64,000 bases of DNA from Gp6-AA40 sp035293405 (GTDB lineage Bacteria > Acidobacteriota > Vicinamibacteria > Vicinamibacterales > UBA2999), in NCBI GenBank assembly GCA_035293405.1, contig DATDOE010000089.1:13818-77817 (forward strand). The letters are read 5' to 3'. Both the position numbers and the translations under genes were made by a program. Below, one piece after another: positions 33,551 through 41,190 of the stretch. Position 1 is the stretch's first letter; each line of letters starts with the position of its first letter. The notes beneath the pieces were generated by a model. That model was not told the origin of the DNA. It worked only from the letters and a program-made list of their open reading frames with translations, and ran no database searches.

Positions 33551-34255
33551 ATGAGACAGACGCTGATGCTGCTGGTGATGCTGATGCCCGTGGTTGCCGC
33601 GGCTCAGCAGCCCTTGGCCCCTTCCGCGGAGCCGGTCGTCGTGGCGTCGGGCCAGGGTGTGGTGCTCGCGGTGCCCGATCGCGCGTGGATCACCATCAGC
33701 GCCGAGTCTCGGGCGCCGAGTCCTCGCGAGGCGCAGCGCTTGAATGGCGAAGCCATGAGGCCCGTGCAGGAGAAGCTGCAGGCTGCCGGCATTCCCGCCG
33801 AGGCGATTCGCACCATCGCCTACGACGTGCAGTACGAGTGGGACTTCGTCAACAACAAACGGGTCGGGCGAGGATACGTCGCGCGCAACACGATCGATGT
33901 CCGCATCGACGCGGTCGATCGCGTGGGCGAGTACCTGGAGATCGCCGCCGGATCCGGCGCGACCGCCCTCGGCGGGATTCGATTCGACTTCAAGGATCAG
34001 TCCAAGCTGGAGCGGGAGGCGTTGAGGCTGGCGGTGGCTGACGCCCGCGCCAAGGCGGATGCCGCCGCCGCCGGGGCGGGCCGCACCGTCGATCGGATTC
34101 TTCGCATCGAGGAGCAAGGCGTGACCGTCCCGCCGATGCCCGTCCGCATGATGAGGGAGGTCGCGCAATCGGCCGTCGCCGACAGCGCGCCGCCGATTGC
34201 GGCGGGCCAGACCGAGATCCGCGCGCGCGTCACGGTGACGGCCTCGCTCAAGTGA
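33551..34255 (+). CDS. Exported SIMPL (DUF541) domain protein
   Basis: The 234-residue protein has a signal peptide (LMLLVMLMPVVAAAQQ) and the SIMPL domain: VVASGQGVVLAVPDRAWITI, an RTIAYDVQYEWDF strand, the GYVARNTIDVRIDAVDRVGEYLEIAAGSGATALGGI hallmark and ALRLAVADARAKADAAAAGAG. SIMPL proteins form periplasmic oligomers and are linked to oxidative-stress protection in some bacteria. A GAGGAG ribosome site precedes the ATG. Confidence 0.92.
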   Translation: MRQTLMLLVMLMPVVAAAQQPLAPSAEPVVVASGQGVVLAVPDRAWITISAESRAPSPREAQRLNGEAMRPVQEKLQAAGIPAEAIRTIAYDVQYEWDFVNNKRVGRGYVARNTIDVRIDAVDRVGEYLEIAAGSGATALGGIRFDFKDQSKLEREALRLAVADARAKADAAAAGAGRTVDRILRIEEQGVTVPPMPVRMMREVAQSAVADSAPPIAAGQTEIRARVTVTASLK

Positions 34256-34369
34256 CGTCGGGGCAGGCAACAAGAAAAAGCCTCGCCGTCGTTCCTCGTC
34301 ACGCAGCGAGTCGCGGCGGCGACCCAGACGTTCGAGAACAGCCACATCACCGGATTCGAGCTTGCGGAA

Positions 34370-34390
34370 GGCCGGCTAAAGCCGGCCACT
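34370..34390. repeat. Perfect palindrome GGCCGGCT-AA-AGCCGGCC
   Basis: The 18-nt palindrome is followed by ACT and lies between the SIMPL gene and the convergent coiled-coil gene. It shares the CCGGCTxAAGCCGG core with the copy inside the AddB gene, so it belongs to one repeat family and may also terminate transcription. Confidence 0.7.
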
Positions 34391-34410
34391 GCGGTCTTGT
34401 GAAAAACGGT

Positions 34411-34851
34411 CTAGTTGGAGTCGAGCTTGATTCTATCCCGGATGTCGCGGAGCATCCGCCGCATGTCCTCCACGACTTTCATGTTCTCGAGCGTCGCTTG
34501 CATGGTTTCGGCAGTGGCGTGCACGGCCTCCATCGCGGCGTGACGGGCAGCGTCGGCTGCGGCTCGTGCCTCCTCACCCGCGGCCCGCGCTGTTTCCGCG
34601 ACTTCCCTCAGCTGTTCGCTCTCTCGGCGGAGTGTCTCTAGCGCCTCGCGATGGAGGTCGCGGACCTCGCGCGCTTCTTCGGCTAATCGTCTGAACTCCT
34701 CCGCCTCGGTCCTGCCCGACTCGGCCACGATGCGGTGTTGTTCAGTGGCGCGCCGGGCCTGCTCGGCATCTCGACGTTCATCCTCGGCCCTTTCGCGTCC
34801 GCCTTCTGCCTGGTTCCGGTGATCTTCTGGTTGGAGTGGCTCGCTCGGCAT
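34411..34851 (-). CDS. Coiled-coil protein of unknown function
   Basis: The 146-residue protein is almost entirely predicted coiled coil: long runs of Glu, Arg and Ala (RRATEQHRIVAESGRTEAEE, LRRESEQLREVAETARAAGE) with a final amphipathic segment MRRMLRDIRDRIKLDSN. There is no signal peptide or membrane segment. An AAAGGAG site sits just before the ATG. It is encoded next to the Crp/Fnr gene in the same direction. Function unknown. Confidence 0.7.
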   Translation of the reverse strand: MPSEPLQPEDHRNQAEGGRERAEDERRDAEQARRATEQHRIVAESGRTEAEEFRRLAEEAREVRDLHREALETLRRESEQLREVAETARAAGEEARAAADAARHAAMEAVHATAETMQATLENMKVVEDMRRMLRDIRDRIKLDSN

Positions 34852-34885
34852 GGGCTCCTTTCTCGGCCGCCCAACCCTGCGTCGA

Positions 34886-35554
34886 TTATTCGTGCAGGAC
34901 GATGGTGAGGAGGGAGCTGTTGACTTTGAGGCTGCCGTTGTACTCGATGAGCCCGAGCTTCCTGAACTTGTTCATGAAGAAGTTCACGCGTGAACGGGTC
35001 GCGCCGATCATTTCGGCGAGCGTCTCCTGCGAGATCTTCGGCAAGGTTCGCTGGGGATTGGTCTGCCCGTAGCGAGCCAGCAGCAGGAGCGTGCGGGCGA
35101 GCCGCTTCTCACTGGAGTTGAACAGCTGATCGACGAGGTCCGCTTCGATGCGGATGTTCCGGGTCAGCATGTGGGAGAGGAACCGGTCCGCGAACAGCAG
35201 CTCCTCGTGGAGCAGTTGCACCATCGCCTGCTTCTCGATGATCAGCACGCTGCTCGGTGCCATTGCCGTCGCGGTCTCGATTCGCACGACTCCACCGGCC
35301 AGGGCACCTTCGCCGAAAAAGTCGCCGGGCTCCAGCATGGCGACGACGGCCTCTTTGCCAATGCGGGAGATCACCGAGACCTTGATCACGCCCTTCTGGA
35401 CGTACCTGACGTCATCGGCGGGGTCGCCTTGCGAGAAGACGACCTCTCCCTGTCGATACTTCGCCACGCTTCGTGCCGGGCCGGTCGAGTCGAGATACGC
35501 CTGCGCATCGAACGAGCCCCGACCCTTCGGTTTGACGGCTCGTGTCTTCTTCAT
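34886..35554 (-). CDS. Crp/Fnr-family transcriptional regulator
   Basis: The 222-residue protein has a cyclic-nucleotide-binding fold (YRQGEVVFSQGDPADDVRYVQKGVIKVSV, PGDFFGEGALAG) and a C-terminal winged helix (PKISQETLAEMIGATRSRVNFFMNKFRKLGLIEY). No Fe-S cysteines are visible, so it is not a classic Fnr; the cAMP phosphate-binding Arg is not obvious. The start MKKTRAVKPKGRGS was chosen; an upstream in-frame ATG at 35602 with GGGAG is possible. It is divergent from kaiC, about 240 nt apart, and could regulate it. Confidence 0.93.
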   Translation of the reverse strand: MKKTRAVKPKGRGSFDAQAYLDSTGPARSVAKYRQGEVVFSQGDPADDVRYVQKGVIKVSVISRIGKEAVVAMLEPGDFFGEGALAGGVVRIETATAMAPSSVLIIEKQAMVQLLHEELLFADRFLSHMLTRNIRIEADLVDQLFNSSEKRLARTLLLLARYGQTNPQRTLPKISQETLAEMIGATRSRVNFFMNKFRKLGLIEYNGSLKVNSSLLTIVLHE

Positions 35555-35792
35555 GAACAAGACCTTTTCGTATCGATCGGATCCGCCAATCGTGGCGGTC
35601 ATTCTACTCCCACGCGCCCTGTAGGAGACGGCCGATCTCAGCACCAACAGGAAGCGGTGTTCAATATGAAACAGCCGGATTATCGACGAAGTGGCACAGT
35701 GCCCGTGAGCCAAATGGCGGCGGCTCAGCGTTCGTTTCGGGCCGCTTTTCCGAGCCCCCCTATCCCCATAACGCCGGCGCGAAGCTTCGCGC

Positions 35793-37358
35793 GTGGAGGT
35801 CGGTTTGAGCCTGCGTGTCGATGAAGTGCAACGCCTGGAGATTTCAACCGCCGAGGCCGGTGTGCTGCCCCACCTGCCGCGCGGCCACGAATTGGCCAAG
35901 ACCCTCACAGGCATTCGTGGCCTGGACGAAATCACTCGCGGTGGCCTGCCGAAGGGCCGGCCGACGCTCGTGTGCGGCGGGCCTGGGTCCGGCAAGACGT
36001 TGCTGGCCCTCACCTTTCTGGTGAACGGCGCCATTCAGCTCGACGAACCCGGCGTGCTCATGACGTTCGAGGAGAACGAGGAGGAGATCGCCAGCGACGT
36101 CGCGTCGCTCGGGTTCGACCTCCCGGAGTTGATCGAGGCGCGGAAGCTCATGGTCGACTACGTGAAAGTCGATCGCGCCGAGATCGAGGAAACCGGCGAG
36201 TACGATCTGGAAGGGCTGTTCGTCAGGCTCGATCACGCGATTCGCACGGTAGGAGCCCGGCGCGTCGTCCTCGATACCATCGAATCGCTGTTTGCCGGTT
36301 TCAAGAACGACGCCATCCTCCGGTCCGAACTCCGACGGCTCTTCCGCTGGCTGAAAGACCAGGGCGTGACCGCCCTGATCACGGGCGAACGGGGCGAGGG
36401 CGCGCTCACCCGGCAGGGACTCGAGGAGTACGTCTCGGATGCGGTCATCCTGCTCGACCACCGCGTCCACGATCAGGTCTCGACGCGCCGCCTGCGGGTG
36501 GTCAAGTATCGCGGCTCCTATCACGGCACGGACGAATATCCGTTCCTGATCGATGTCAATGGCATCAGCGTGCTGCCGGTCTCCTCGATGGCCCTTCAGC
36601 ACGAGGCCCCGCTGGAGCGCGTGTCGTCGGGCATCGCGCATCTCGACGAGATGCTCAGCGGACAGGGGTACTACCGCGGAAGCACGATCCTCGTGTCCGG
36701 CTCCGCGGGTACCGGGAAGACGAGCCTGGCCGCCCACTTTCTCGACGCGGCGTGTCGCCGTGGCGAACGCTGTCTGTGCTTCCTCTTCGAAGAATCGCCG
36801 CAGCAGTTTCTCCGGAACATGCGCTCCATCGGTATCGACCTGGCGCCATGGGTGGCAGCGGGACTGCTCAAGTTCCATGCTGACCGGCCCTCCCGTTACG
36901 GGCTCGAGACGCATCTCGTCACCATGCACCAGGTGGTCGCGGACTTCCAGCCAACGGTGACCGTCATCGACCCGGTGACCAACCTGATGACGGTGGGGAC
37001 CTACGCCGACGTCCAGGCGATGCTCACACGCCTGATCGATCATCTGAAGACCGCGAACATCACCGCCATGCTGACGAACCTCATGCCCGGGCACAGCGAC
37101 ATCGAGCGCACCGACACCACCATCTCCTCCCTGATGGACACGTGGATCGTGCTGGCCAACGAGGAGGTCGGTCACCGGCACCGTCGCGGCTTGCACGTGC
37201 TCAAGTCCCGTGGCATGCCGCACTCGAACGAGCGGTGCGAGTTCCTGCTGACGAGTCATGGATTGACGCTGCTCGGCCCCGGCGGCGCGGCGGGCATGAC
37301 CTCCGATGACGTGGGGCACGGTTCGGCGGAAGGACACGAGCGCCATGCGGTTGTCTGA
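35793..37358 (+). CDS. kaiC: KaiC-type double RecA-domain clock ATPase
   Basis: The 521-residue protein has two RecA domains like cyanobacterial KaiC. CI contains Walker A GGPGSGKT (residues 62-69) and catalytic EE in FEENEEE; CII contains Walker A SGSAGTGKTS (about 300) and FEESPQQ. The autophosphorylation region reads TTISSLMDTW near residue 442, so the Ser431/Thr432 pair is Ser-Ser. The C-terminal tail is short and KaiA-type interaction residues are not evident. A TTG at 35805 preceded by GGAGG is an alternative start. It is followed by kaiB and a kinase gene; no kaiA is present. Confidence 0.94.
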   Translation: MEVGLSLRVDEVQRLEISTAEAGVLPHLPRGHELAKTLTGIRGLDEITRGGLPKGRPTLVCGGPGSGKTLLALTFLVNGAIQLDEPGVLMTFEENEEEIASDVASLGFDLPELIEARKLMVDYVKVDRAEIEETGEYDLEGLFVRLDHAIRTVGARRVVLDTIESLFAGFKNDAILRSELRRLFRWLKDQGVTALITGERGEGALTRQGLEEYVSDAVILLDHRVHDQVSTRRLRVVKYRGSYHGTDEYPFLIDVNGISVLPVSSMALQHEAPLERVSSGIAHLDEMLSGQGYYRGSTILVSGSAGTGKTSLAAHFLDAACRRGERCLCFLFEESPQQFLRNMRSIGIDLAPWVAAGLLKFHADRPSRYGLETHLVTMHQVVADFQPTVTVIDPVTNLMTVGTYADVQAMLTRLIDHLKTANITAMLTNLMPGHSDIERTDTTISSLMDTWIVLANEEVGHRHRRGLHVLKSRGMPHSNERCEFLLTSHGLTLLGPGGAAGMTSDDVGHGSAEGHERHAVV

Positions 37359-37364
37359 GCAGCG

Positions 37365-37715
37365 ATGGCACTGAACCCCGGCAATCTTCTGGAGACGTTC
37401 GAGCGGGCGGCGCTCACACCCCCCGCCGAACGGTACATCCTTCGCCTGTACGTCACCGGCATGACGGCACGGTCGTCGCGTGCGGTACACAACCTGAAAG
37501 TCATCTGCGACGAGTATCTCAAGGGCCGGTACGACCTCGAGGTCATCGACATCTACCAGCAGCCGGTCCTCATGAAGGGCGATCAGATCATCGCCGCGCC
37601 GACCCTCATCAAGAAGCTCCCGCTGCCGATGCGCCGGATCATCGGTGACATGTCGAACCGCGAGCACGTCCTTCTCGGACTCGATCTCATTTGCCAGTCC
37701 GGCGGCAAGGAGTAA
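37365..37715 (+). CDS. kaiB: KaiB-family protein
   Basis: The 116-residue thioredoxin-like protein has the KaiB core YILRLYVTGMTARSSRAVHNLKVICDEYLKGRYDLEVIDI followed by QQPVLMKGDQIIAAPTLIKKLPLPMRRIIGD. It has a 20-residue N-terminal extension relative to cyanobacterial KaiB. KaiB binds the CI ring of KaiC after fold-switching. It is 6 nt after kaiC and 3 nt before the kinase gene, so the three genes form one transcript. Confidence 0.95.
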   Translation: MALNPGNLLETFERAALTPPAERYILRLYVTGMTARSSRAVHNLKVICDEYLKGRYDLEVIDIYQQPVLMKGDQIIAAPTLIKKLPLPMRRIIGDMSNREHVLLGLDLICQSGGKE

Positions 37716-37718
37716 GTC

Positions 37719-39167
37719 ATGGTCACACACCACCCCGACAATGACGAACAGACTCACGTGCTGCGCCGGCGCCTCGCCGAAGCCGAAGAGATGGTGCGAG
37801 CGATCCGGCAGGGCGAGATCGACGCACTGGTCGTCGAAGGCGCCGCCGGCAATCAGGTCTACACGCTGCGCAGCGCCGAGGAGCCCTATCGCAACCTCGT
37901 GGAACAGATGCACGAGGGCGCCGTGGTCCTCACCAGTCGCGGCGATATCCTGTACTCCAACGCGCGCTTCGCGGCGCTCGTGGGCGAGCCGCTCGAGTCT
38001 GTCGTTGGCAGTCATGTCAACAGGTTCGTGAGCGCGTCCGGCAGAGACGAGTTCGACACCCTGCTGCATGCCGGTAGTGGACGATGTCGCAGCAGCTTGA
38101 TCGGACCGCTCTCGGTCGCCTTCGAAGTGAGCGTGTCGCTCACCACAACGGTGGAGACCAATGGCGGTCGCCTGAATCTCATCGTCACGGATCTCCGCGA
38201 GCTCCTCGAGGCCAAGAGCAATCGCGACCGCGCCGAGCGCGAGAATCACACCAAGGACGAGTTCCTGGCGACGATGGCGCACGAGCTGCGCAACCCGCTC
38301 AGCGCGATCAGCGCGGCCCTGGGCGTCCTCGAGCTCGCACACGCGGTAGCCGGACCCGCGACCCGCGCCCACGAGATTATCGGGCGGCAAGTCAAGCACA
38401 TCTCACATCTGATCAACGATCTGCTCGACGTCGAACGCCTCGTCTCTGGAAAGATCCGACTGAATCGCCAGCCGCTCGACATGGCCGAGGCGGTACAACG
38501 CGCCGTCGCCACAGCCACCGGCACCGCGCCGTTGGACCGCGACATCGACATCAGCACCGAGCCCGTGTGGGTCGAAGGAGACGTGCTGCGAGTGGAGCAG
38601 GTCGTCACCAATATCGTGGTCAATGCCATCAAGTACACGCCGCCAGGCGGCCAGATTCGGGTCACGCTCCGCGCTGACGAGGGCGACGCCCTGCTCGTCG
38701 TCGAGGACACCGGCGCCGGCATCTCGCCCGCGTTGCTGCCGTCAATCTTTGAGCGCTACGTCCAGGCGGATCGCACGCTCGACTGTGCGCGAGGCGGCCT
38801 GGGGATCGGCCTGTCGCTCGTCCGACGCCTTGTGGAGCTGCACGGCGGCACGGTTGACGCGTCGAGTGATGGAGAAGGGCTTGGCAGCAGATTCACGGTG
38901 CGGATGAGGAGCATTCCTTCCCCGCACACGTCGGTAAGTGTGGCTGTGGCATGTACGCAGGACCGGCCGGCGACGCCGAGGCGCGTGCTCCTGATAGAAG
39001 ACAGCGGCGAGGCACGAGAGCGGTTGCGGACGACGCTCGAACTCGCTGGACACGTGGTCTACGACGCGGCCGATGCCGTCGGCGCTCTGGCCCTGGTGAA
39101 GCCGGTCGACCCGGATCACCTTGCGCGCCTGATTGGCGAAGGTGTCGAGGCTATCGAGGGACTGTAG
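37719..39167 (+). CDS. PAS-histidine kinase with internally deleted receiver domain
   Basis: The 482-residue protein contains a PAS domain (about 55-155), a HisKA dimerisation helix with FLATMAHELRNPLSAIS (His near 188) and HATPase motifs NIVVNAIKYTPPGG, VVEDTGAGIS and GLGIGLSLVRRLVELHGG. The C-terminal receiver starts normally (RRVLLIEDSGEARERL, residues 421-436) but jumps from DAADAVGAL directly to ALVKPVDPDHLARLI. About 65-70 residues are missing, including the phospho-accepting Asp. An AAGGAG site lies upstream. It is likely the output or input kinase of the KaiBC module (inference). Confidence 0.92.
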   Translation: MVTHHPDNDEQTHVLRRRLAEAEEMVRAIRQGEIDALVVEGAAGNQVYTLRSAEEPYRNLVEQMHEGAVVLTSRGDILYSNARFAALVGEPLESVVGSHVNRFVSASGRDEFDTLLHAGSGRCRSSLIGPLSVAFEVSVSLTTTVETNGGRLNLIVTDLRELLEAKSNRDRAERENHTKDEFLATMAHELRNPLSAISAALGVLELAHAVAGPATRAHEIIGRQVKHISHLINDLLDVERLVSGKIRLNRQPLDMAEAVQRAVATATGTAPLDRDIDISTEPVWVEGDVLRVEQVVTNIVVNAIKYTPPGGQIRVTLRADEGDALLVVEDTGAGISPALLPSIFERYVQADRTLDCARGGLGIGLSLVRRLVELHGGTVDASSDGEGLGSRFTVRMRSIPSPHTSVSVAVACTQDRPATPRRVLLIEDSGEARERLRTTLELAGHVVYDAADAVGALALVKPVDPDHLARLIGEGVEAIEGL

Positions 39168-39468
39168 CGAGGCACAGATGGCCGGTGACGTTCGACGGGT
39201 AGGCCTGCGCGCCGCCATCCAGGTTGATCGTCGTGCCTGAGGGGAACCAGAGTGTCCCTGTCGCACCGGCGAACCTCCCGGTGCTCGAATGGGGATCAAT
39301 CGTGGCGATCGACGTCCACGTGCCCGTCACGACATCGAAAAGGAACAGCACCCGGGCCTCGACAATCCCGCGCTTTTTCGTCGTGAGAGCGAGTGCTGCG
39401 CGGACGGCAACGAGCATCGTGATCAACAGCACGAGCACAGCCAGAAGACCAACCACCACGCGAGCCAT
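39151..39468 (-). CDS. Small membrane-anchored hypothetical protein
   Basis: The 105-residue protein has one N-terminal hydrophobic segment (ARVVVGLLAVLVLLITMLVAV) and a small polar domain with FLFDVVTGTWTSIATID. A GGGAGG ribosome site 5 nt before the ATG at 39468 makes it a real gene candidate. Its 3' end overlaps the convergent kinase gene by 17 nt. Function unknown. Confidence 0.6.
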   Translation of the reverse strand: MARVVVGLLAVLVLLITMLVAVRAALALTTKKRGIVEARVLFLFDVVTGTWTSIATIDPHSSTGRFAGATGTLWFPSGTTINLDGGAQAYPSNVTGHLCLATVPR

Positions 39469-39574
39469 ATACGCCTCCCTTGTCACGGTATATACACGCC
39501 GAATTGATCGCCGGTTGACACCGTCGGGCTTACTGCAGGCCGGGCCGGGCGGCTCGGTAGTCCACGGACCTGCG

Positions 39575-39885
39575 CGCGCGGGCCTCACGAACCGTCGAGA
39601 TCGTCCGCTGACATCTCAAGCGATTGGGATGCTGCTGCGCAATCGCCTCTACGCCGGCATCGTGGACGTACCCGAGTACGGCGTCCGCGCGAAGCGTGGT
39701 GACTTCGAGCCGCTGATTTCAGAGGACTTGTTCTACCAGGTGCAGGCAGTGCTGGCAGGTCGCGTGCCCAGCACGACACCGCAACAGCGAGCGCACCCGG
39801 ATTTTCCACTCTGCGCGTTCGTACGTTGCGAGTCTTGTGGGCGATGCCTCACCGGCAGCTGGTCGAAGGGGCGGAGCGGCTCACG
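39575..39885 (+). pseudogene. Remnant of a large serine recombinase
   Basis: The frame reads LTSQAIGMLLRNRLYAGIVD, EYGVRAKRGDFEPLISEDLF and QVQAVLAG, then the zinc-ribbon start FVRCESCGRCLTGSWSKGR. This is the C-terminal recombinase plus zinc-ribbon region of large serine recombinases. The catalytic N-terminal resolvase domain is missing, as is everything after the first zinc-ribbon half. The break point coincides with the 3' end of the GIY-YIG gene. It is a decayed mobile-element scar. Confidence 0.75.
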
Positions 39886-40135
39886 GTTCGAAATGGCGCT
39901 TCGCGAACGCGCGGCCAGAGCCGGACGTCAAGTAGCGTTCGAAGCGGATGGCGGTGGCTTCGTCGGCCAATATGATGGCGGCCACAAGCTCCCACGGTCG
40001 ATAGCGGGCGGTGTGCGCGCAGCGACCGGCGTTGTGCGCAGCGAGGCGGGCGTCCAGATCGTGCGTGAGGCCGATGTACGGCCGCTTCGGCTCCAATGAA
40101 CTTCGAAGAACGTAGACGATGTGCTTGGCAGACAC
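39881..40135 (-). CDS. GIY-YIG domain protein
   Basis: The 84-residue protein has the GIY-YIG fold: IVYVLRSSLEPKRPYIGLTHDLDARLAAHN (VYVL...YIG with the catalytic Arg in ARLAAHN) and a conserved late Glu (RFERYL). Such small single-domain proteins resemble UvrC/Slx1-type nucleases, but their roles are largely unknown. It sits between a recombinase scar and tRNA-Ala. Confidence 0.85.
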   Translation of the reverse strand: MSAKHIVYVLRSSLEPKRPYIGLTHDLDARLAAHNAGRCAHTARYRPWELVAAIILADEATAIRFERYLTSGSGRAFAKRHFEP

Positions 40136-40443
40136 TCGGCGGACGGCTGCAAGGCAGTCGCCGAGACGTCGGATGCGGATTTGGCTCAGATCGGCGCCAA
40201 CGCTCTAGACAGACTGCAGAGTCTGCGACGTGGCGAAGGGGGGCTGGCGGCAGTTTCTGTGAACGTCGAACGAGGCAGTCATGCGACGGATGGCGAGGGA
40301 ATGCCCGTGTGTTGTGATGACCGAAGCGGACGTATACGCGAAGGTTGGCTTGCCAACCGTAGCTCTCGGGAATGACTGAGACGGGCCCGCCGTCGCGCTT
40401 CGCGCTATGGCGGGCAACCTTCGCGTGACAGGAGAGCGAAGGT
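40136..40443. other. Gene-free region before tRNA-Ala
   Basis: I see no convincing gene. Two hairpins are present: GGTTGGC-TT-GCCAACC followed by GTAG (40343-40361), which matches the palindrome class of this window, and GCCCGCC...GGCGGGC (about 40385-40415). Lying next to a recombinase remnant and a tRNA, the region may be residual mobile-element DNA. Confidence 0.5.
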
Positions 40444-40519
40444 TGGTGGACCTGACCAGGATCGAACTGGTGACCTCCTGAATGCCATTCAGGCGCGCTC
40501 CCAACTGCGCTACAGGCCC
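40444..40519 (-). tRNA. tRNA-Ala (anticodon GGC)
   Basis: On the minus strand the 76-nt gene begins GGGCCTG, paired with CAGGTCC, and ends in an encoded CCA. The D arm GCGC-AGTTGGGA-GCGC, the anticodon arm CCTGA-ATGGCAT-TCAGG (anticodon GGC) and the T arm ACCAG-TTCGATC-CTGGT are all intact. It flanks the recombinase scar, a usual integration target. Confidence 0.95.
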
Positions 40520-40705
40520 ATGCTGATCGTCTGAAAACGCTGAGCAAACCATCCTAGCGCACGGCTCGCCTCCCCCGCAATACAAGGGTTGTCACCACTA
40601 TACGAATGGATGAGGACGGCCGACATGCAGGCCGTGCGGTCCAAACAACTGGCGAGGCGTGCCGCGCCGACGCTCCGGATAAGACCCGCCGAGCGAAGGC
40701 GAATC

Positions 40706-40930
40706 CTAGGCGGAGGGTACCGGCTGAGGCGTCTGGCGACGATGGGCGAGCGTCAGCCAGGCGGCAAGCTGGTGGGCGGCTTCTTCCGGTGTCTGGCCGT
40801 AGAACGGCATCATCGCCGTGGGTATGCCAGCCGTGCGGCGGAGCTGGGCACGCCAACGGTTACTGACGGGCGTTACCTCGATGTGGTACGGACGCCCACC
40901 GATAGTTTCTTCGAAATGATGAATGATCAC
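40706..40930 (-). CDS. Small conserved-looking hypothetical protein
   Basis: The 74-residue protein reads IIHHFEETIGGRPYHIEV, RWRAQLRRTAGIPTAMMPFYG and TPEEAAHQLAAWLTLAHRR. This looks like a compact beta-sheet plus helix domain resembling HicB-like or DUF-type small proteins, but I do not recognise a family. The GTG start lacks a clear ribosome site. Confidence 0.5.
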   Translation of the reverse strand: MIIHHFEETIGGRPYHIEVTPVSNRWRAQLRRTAGIPTAMMPFYGQTPEEAAHQLAAWLTLAHRRQTPQPVPSA

Positions 40931-41083
40931 GTGGGGGATGTCACCGGACGCGCCAGCAACGAGGGTGATTTTACGCGGCTGTCACGTGGGATCAAGCGAA
41001 ACAGATCGCGAAGGCGTCGTCCATAGCCGAGGCCTGAGGTGATCCTGCGGCGATCGCATCGAAGAAAAATCTCTGGTGTCAGG

Positions 41084-41125
41084 TTGTCCACAAGATTTTC
41101 ACGCGCCATGCACAGGTTTTCCACA
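41084..41125. promoter_or_regulatory. Two DnaA-box-like 9-mers
   Basis: TTGTCCACA (41084-41092) and TTTTCCACA (41117-41125) each differ by one base from the DnaA consensus TTATCCACA and point the same way. They lie upstream of the exported-protein gene. No dnaA or dnaN gene is near and there is no AT-rich unwinding region, so this is more likely a DnaA regulatory or titration site than an origin. Confidence 0.4.
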
Positions 41126-41190
41126 ACGGCTGCTTCGAAGACGTCGCGCGTGGCGCCGGTCGCGAAGGTAGAATGCCTCTTTGGACTGGA

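Noticed and set aside
35844..38399. An 851-residue open frame on the minus strand opposite kaiC, kaiB and the kinase
   Set aside because: It is an antisense frame created by high-GC codon bias; the plus-strand genes have clear domains and ribosome sites, and the antisense translation has no recognisable motif.
41084..41125. Replication origin
   Set aside because: Only two DnaA-like boxes, no AT-rich region and no dnaA/dnaN/gyrB neighbours.
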